A stretch of 13,452 nt of DNA from Bacteroidales bacterium UBA3816 (GTDB lineage: Bacteria > Bacteroidota > Bacteroidia > Bacteroidales > P3), in assembly GCA_002368955.1 (NCBI GenBank), contig DFDY01000055.1, positions 1 through 13,452 on the forward strand, written 5' to 3'. The position numbers were made by a program, and so were the translations under genes. A model generated the notes under the pieces. The model made no database searches, was not told where the DNA came from, and saw only the letters and a program-made list of their open reading frames with translations. This document shows, one piece after another, positions 12,364 to 13,452 of the stretch (position 1 is the first letter of the stretch; every line of letters begins with the position of its first letter).

Positions 12364-13452
12364 AAAAAACAGTTTTTTTATTACTCTTGGCCTTCACAAC
12401 CCTGACTGGGACTGTGGGGCAGAATATCGTGCGGATAGACACCGTACTGATGCCTTATTTTGAGTTCGACTCCAAAGAGTGGGTCTATTCAGACAATAAT
12501 CACCCTTTGCACTACTCATATTGGGGGACAATTCAATATTGTGGAGGTATCCCCCAAGTTCCGTTCCACCTGCTTCAGGACTCCATATATGAAAGTGAAC
12601 ATAATCCGAACGGCAGTAGATATGGATTCCGTGGTTACTTGAACGGCGACCACATCCAGTATAACTACATTGAAGGCGGTGCAACAATACATGGGATTGC
12701 CGTATGGTCAGCACCCAACCCCATTCCATCTGAGGAGGATCTCGCTCGTTTCAACTACTTTATGGAGGATGTTTATCTCTACGATGCCACGCCCGACACC
12801 CTCATGTTACTGGAGGTGGCTCCCTTCCCTATCACCACACCACTTGACACTTTTGACATCGAATTCGCACGAGCAGTACCAGTAAACCTTCAACGTGATT
12901 CCTGCGTACCAACGAGAACTTCTGTTTGCAGACCTTACGCCCCCCAATGTGTCTATTTCGACAAACCCATCCGAGTATACGACTCATTTTACGTAGGAAT
13001 CTCCCAGAGATGGCCAGAAACCAGGTATTATCAGGAAGGTCCTCTAGAATCCATGCCGAGGGTATATTCACGCATGGTGATAGGCAATGATGGGAATTAT
13101 TACGACTCAACATGCTGGCCAACTCCGATTAAGATAAAGCAACGCTGGACACTGGATTCTGCCATTGATGGAGGAATTGTTCCTAGGCCTCGCGGCTACG
13201 TTCAAGGACAGTGGATTAACCGCTACATGATCGACTTCTTCATGATAGTGCCCATCATAGAGACCTACGACACCCTGTGGGACTACGAACTGGTCACCTG
13301 CCCGCAGGTGGAGTGGTTCAACGTCACGGGCACACGCGGCGACACCACCACCCTGCGCTGGCAGAGTGCCGACGACCTGCACGCCGAGTGGCAGCTCTCC
13401 TACGGTCCCAAGGGCATCGACCCCGACAACGGCACCCTGGTGGACTGCCGGG
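12360..13452 (+). CDS. Large secreted protein with fibronectin-III-like segment, cut by the window edge
   Basis: The frame stays open for 364 codons from ATG 12360 to the end of the window, so the gene is partial at its 3' end. It starts with a signal peptide (MKKTVFLLLLAFTTLTGTVGQ). The mature part contains YWGTIQYCGGIPQVPFHLLQ, VWSAPNPIPSEEDLARF, EDVYLYDATPDTLMLLEVAPF and YVGISQRWPE, a pattern like other Bacteroidales secreted proteins of unknown role. The last 40 residues (CPQVEWFNVTG, LRWQSADDLHAEWQLSYGPKG) look like the start of a fibronectin type III repeat, common in surface proteins exported by the type IX system. Whether a type IX sorting domain follows cannot be seen. From about 13240 on the codons become markedly more G+C-rich. 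It overlaps the upstream gene by four bases and shares its promoter. Confidence 0.85.
   Translation, partial: MKKTVFLLLLAFTTLTGTVGQNIVRIDTVLMPYFEFDSKEWVYSDNNHPLHYSYWGTIQYCGGIPQVPFHLLQDSIYESEHNPNGSRYGFRGYLNGDHIQYNYIEGGATIHGIAVWSAPNPIPSEEDLARFNYFMEDVYLYDATPDTLMLLEVAPFPITTPLDTFDIEFARAVPVNLQRDSCVPTRTSVCRPYAPQCVYFDKPIRVYDSFYVGISQRWPETRYYQEGPLESMPRVYSRMVIGNDGNYYDSTCWPTPIKIKQRWTLDSAIDGGIVPRPRGYVQGQWINRYMIDFFMIVPIIETYDTLWDYELVTCPQVEWFNVTGTRGDTTTLRWQSADDLHAEWQLSYGPKGIDPDNGTLVDCR

Overview
The window looks like a chromosomal accessory segment from a Bacteroidales bacterium (Prevotella/Bacteroides-like gut or oral lineage; I cannot name a genus). The basis is a promoter of the Bacteroidetes TAnnTTTG type, starts without clear Shine-Dalgarno sequences, Bacteroidetes-typical families (DUF3791/DUF3990, DUF4919, a DUF4369/thioredoxin-type protein, an IS1380 transposase) and a 7-bp tandem repeat between genes.

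Positions 1-4582 are a defence-type region read entirely on the minus strand. First in coordinates is a three-gene cassette joined by two ATGA overlaps: a DUF3791 protein, a DUF3990 protein with an ADP-ribosyltransferase-like pattern, and a third small protein. It resembles a toxin-antitoxin locus. A gene-free gap follows, with two perfect palindromes and a possible gene remnant. Next is a four-gene, mutually overlapping DpnII/MboI-type restriction-modification operon for GATC: an alpha-class Dam/DpnM methyltransferase, a DpnII endonuclease, a 92-residue protein built from two copies of an RHK-containing motif, and a beta-class DpnA-like methyltransferase with an extra C-terminal region of about 130 residues. 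The operon is visibly richer in A+T than positions 7446-11144. GATC is scarce across the whole window (12 sites by eye against about 50 expected) and scarcest outside the operon.

Positions 4583-5754 hold nested dyads, a decayed and truncated IS1380-family transposase on the plus strand, and a long inverted repeat. Positions 5755-11144 are denser, more G+C-rich minus-strand genes: an exported DUF4919 protein, a PspC-domain membrane protein, an M3 peptidyl-dipeptidase lipoprotein (Dcp) and an exported thioredoxin-like protein. A 183-bp MITE-like element with terminal inverted repeats and an 8-bp target duplication lies just upstream of the DUF4919 gene. Removing it in silico restores a 24-bp tandem duplication. 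Twenty units of a 7-bp repeat fill most of the gap upstream of dcp.

Positions 11145-11961 have no convincing gene and hold several strong dyads, then a well-formed Bacteroidetes promoter. This promoter drives two overlapping plus-strand genes for secreted proteins: a short, possibly truncated one, and a larger one with a fibronectin-III-like segment that runs off the window's right edge.
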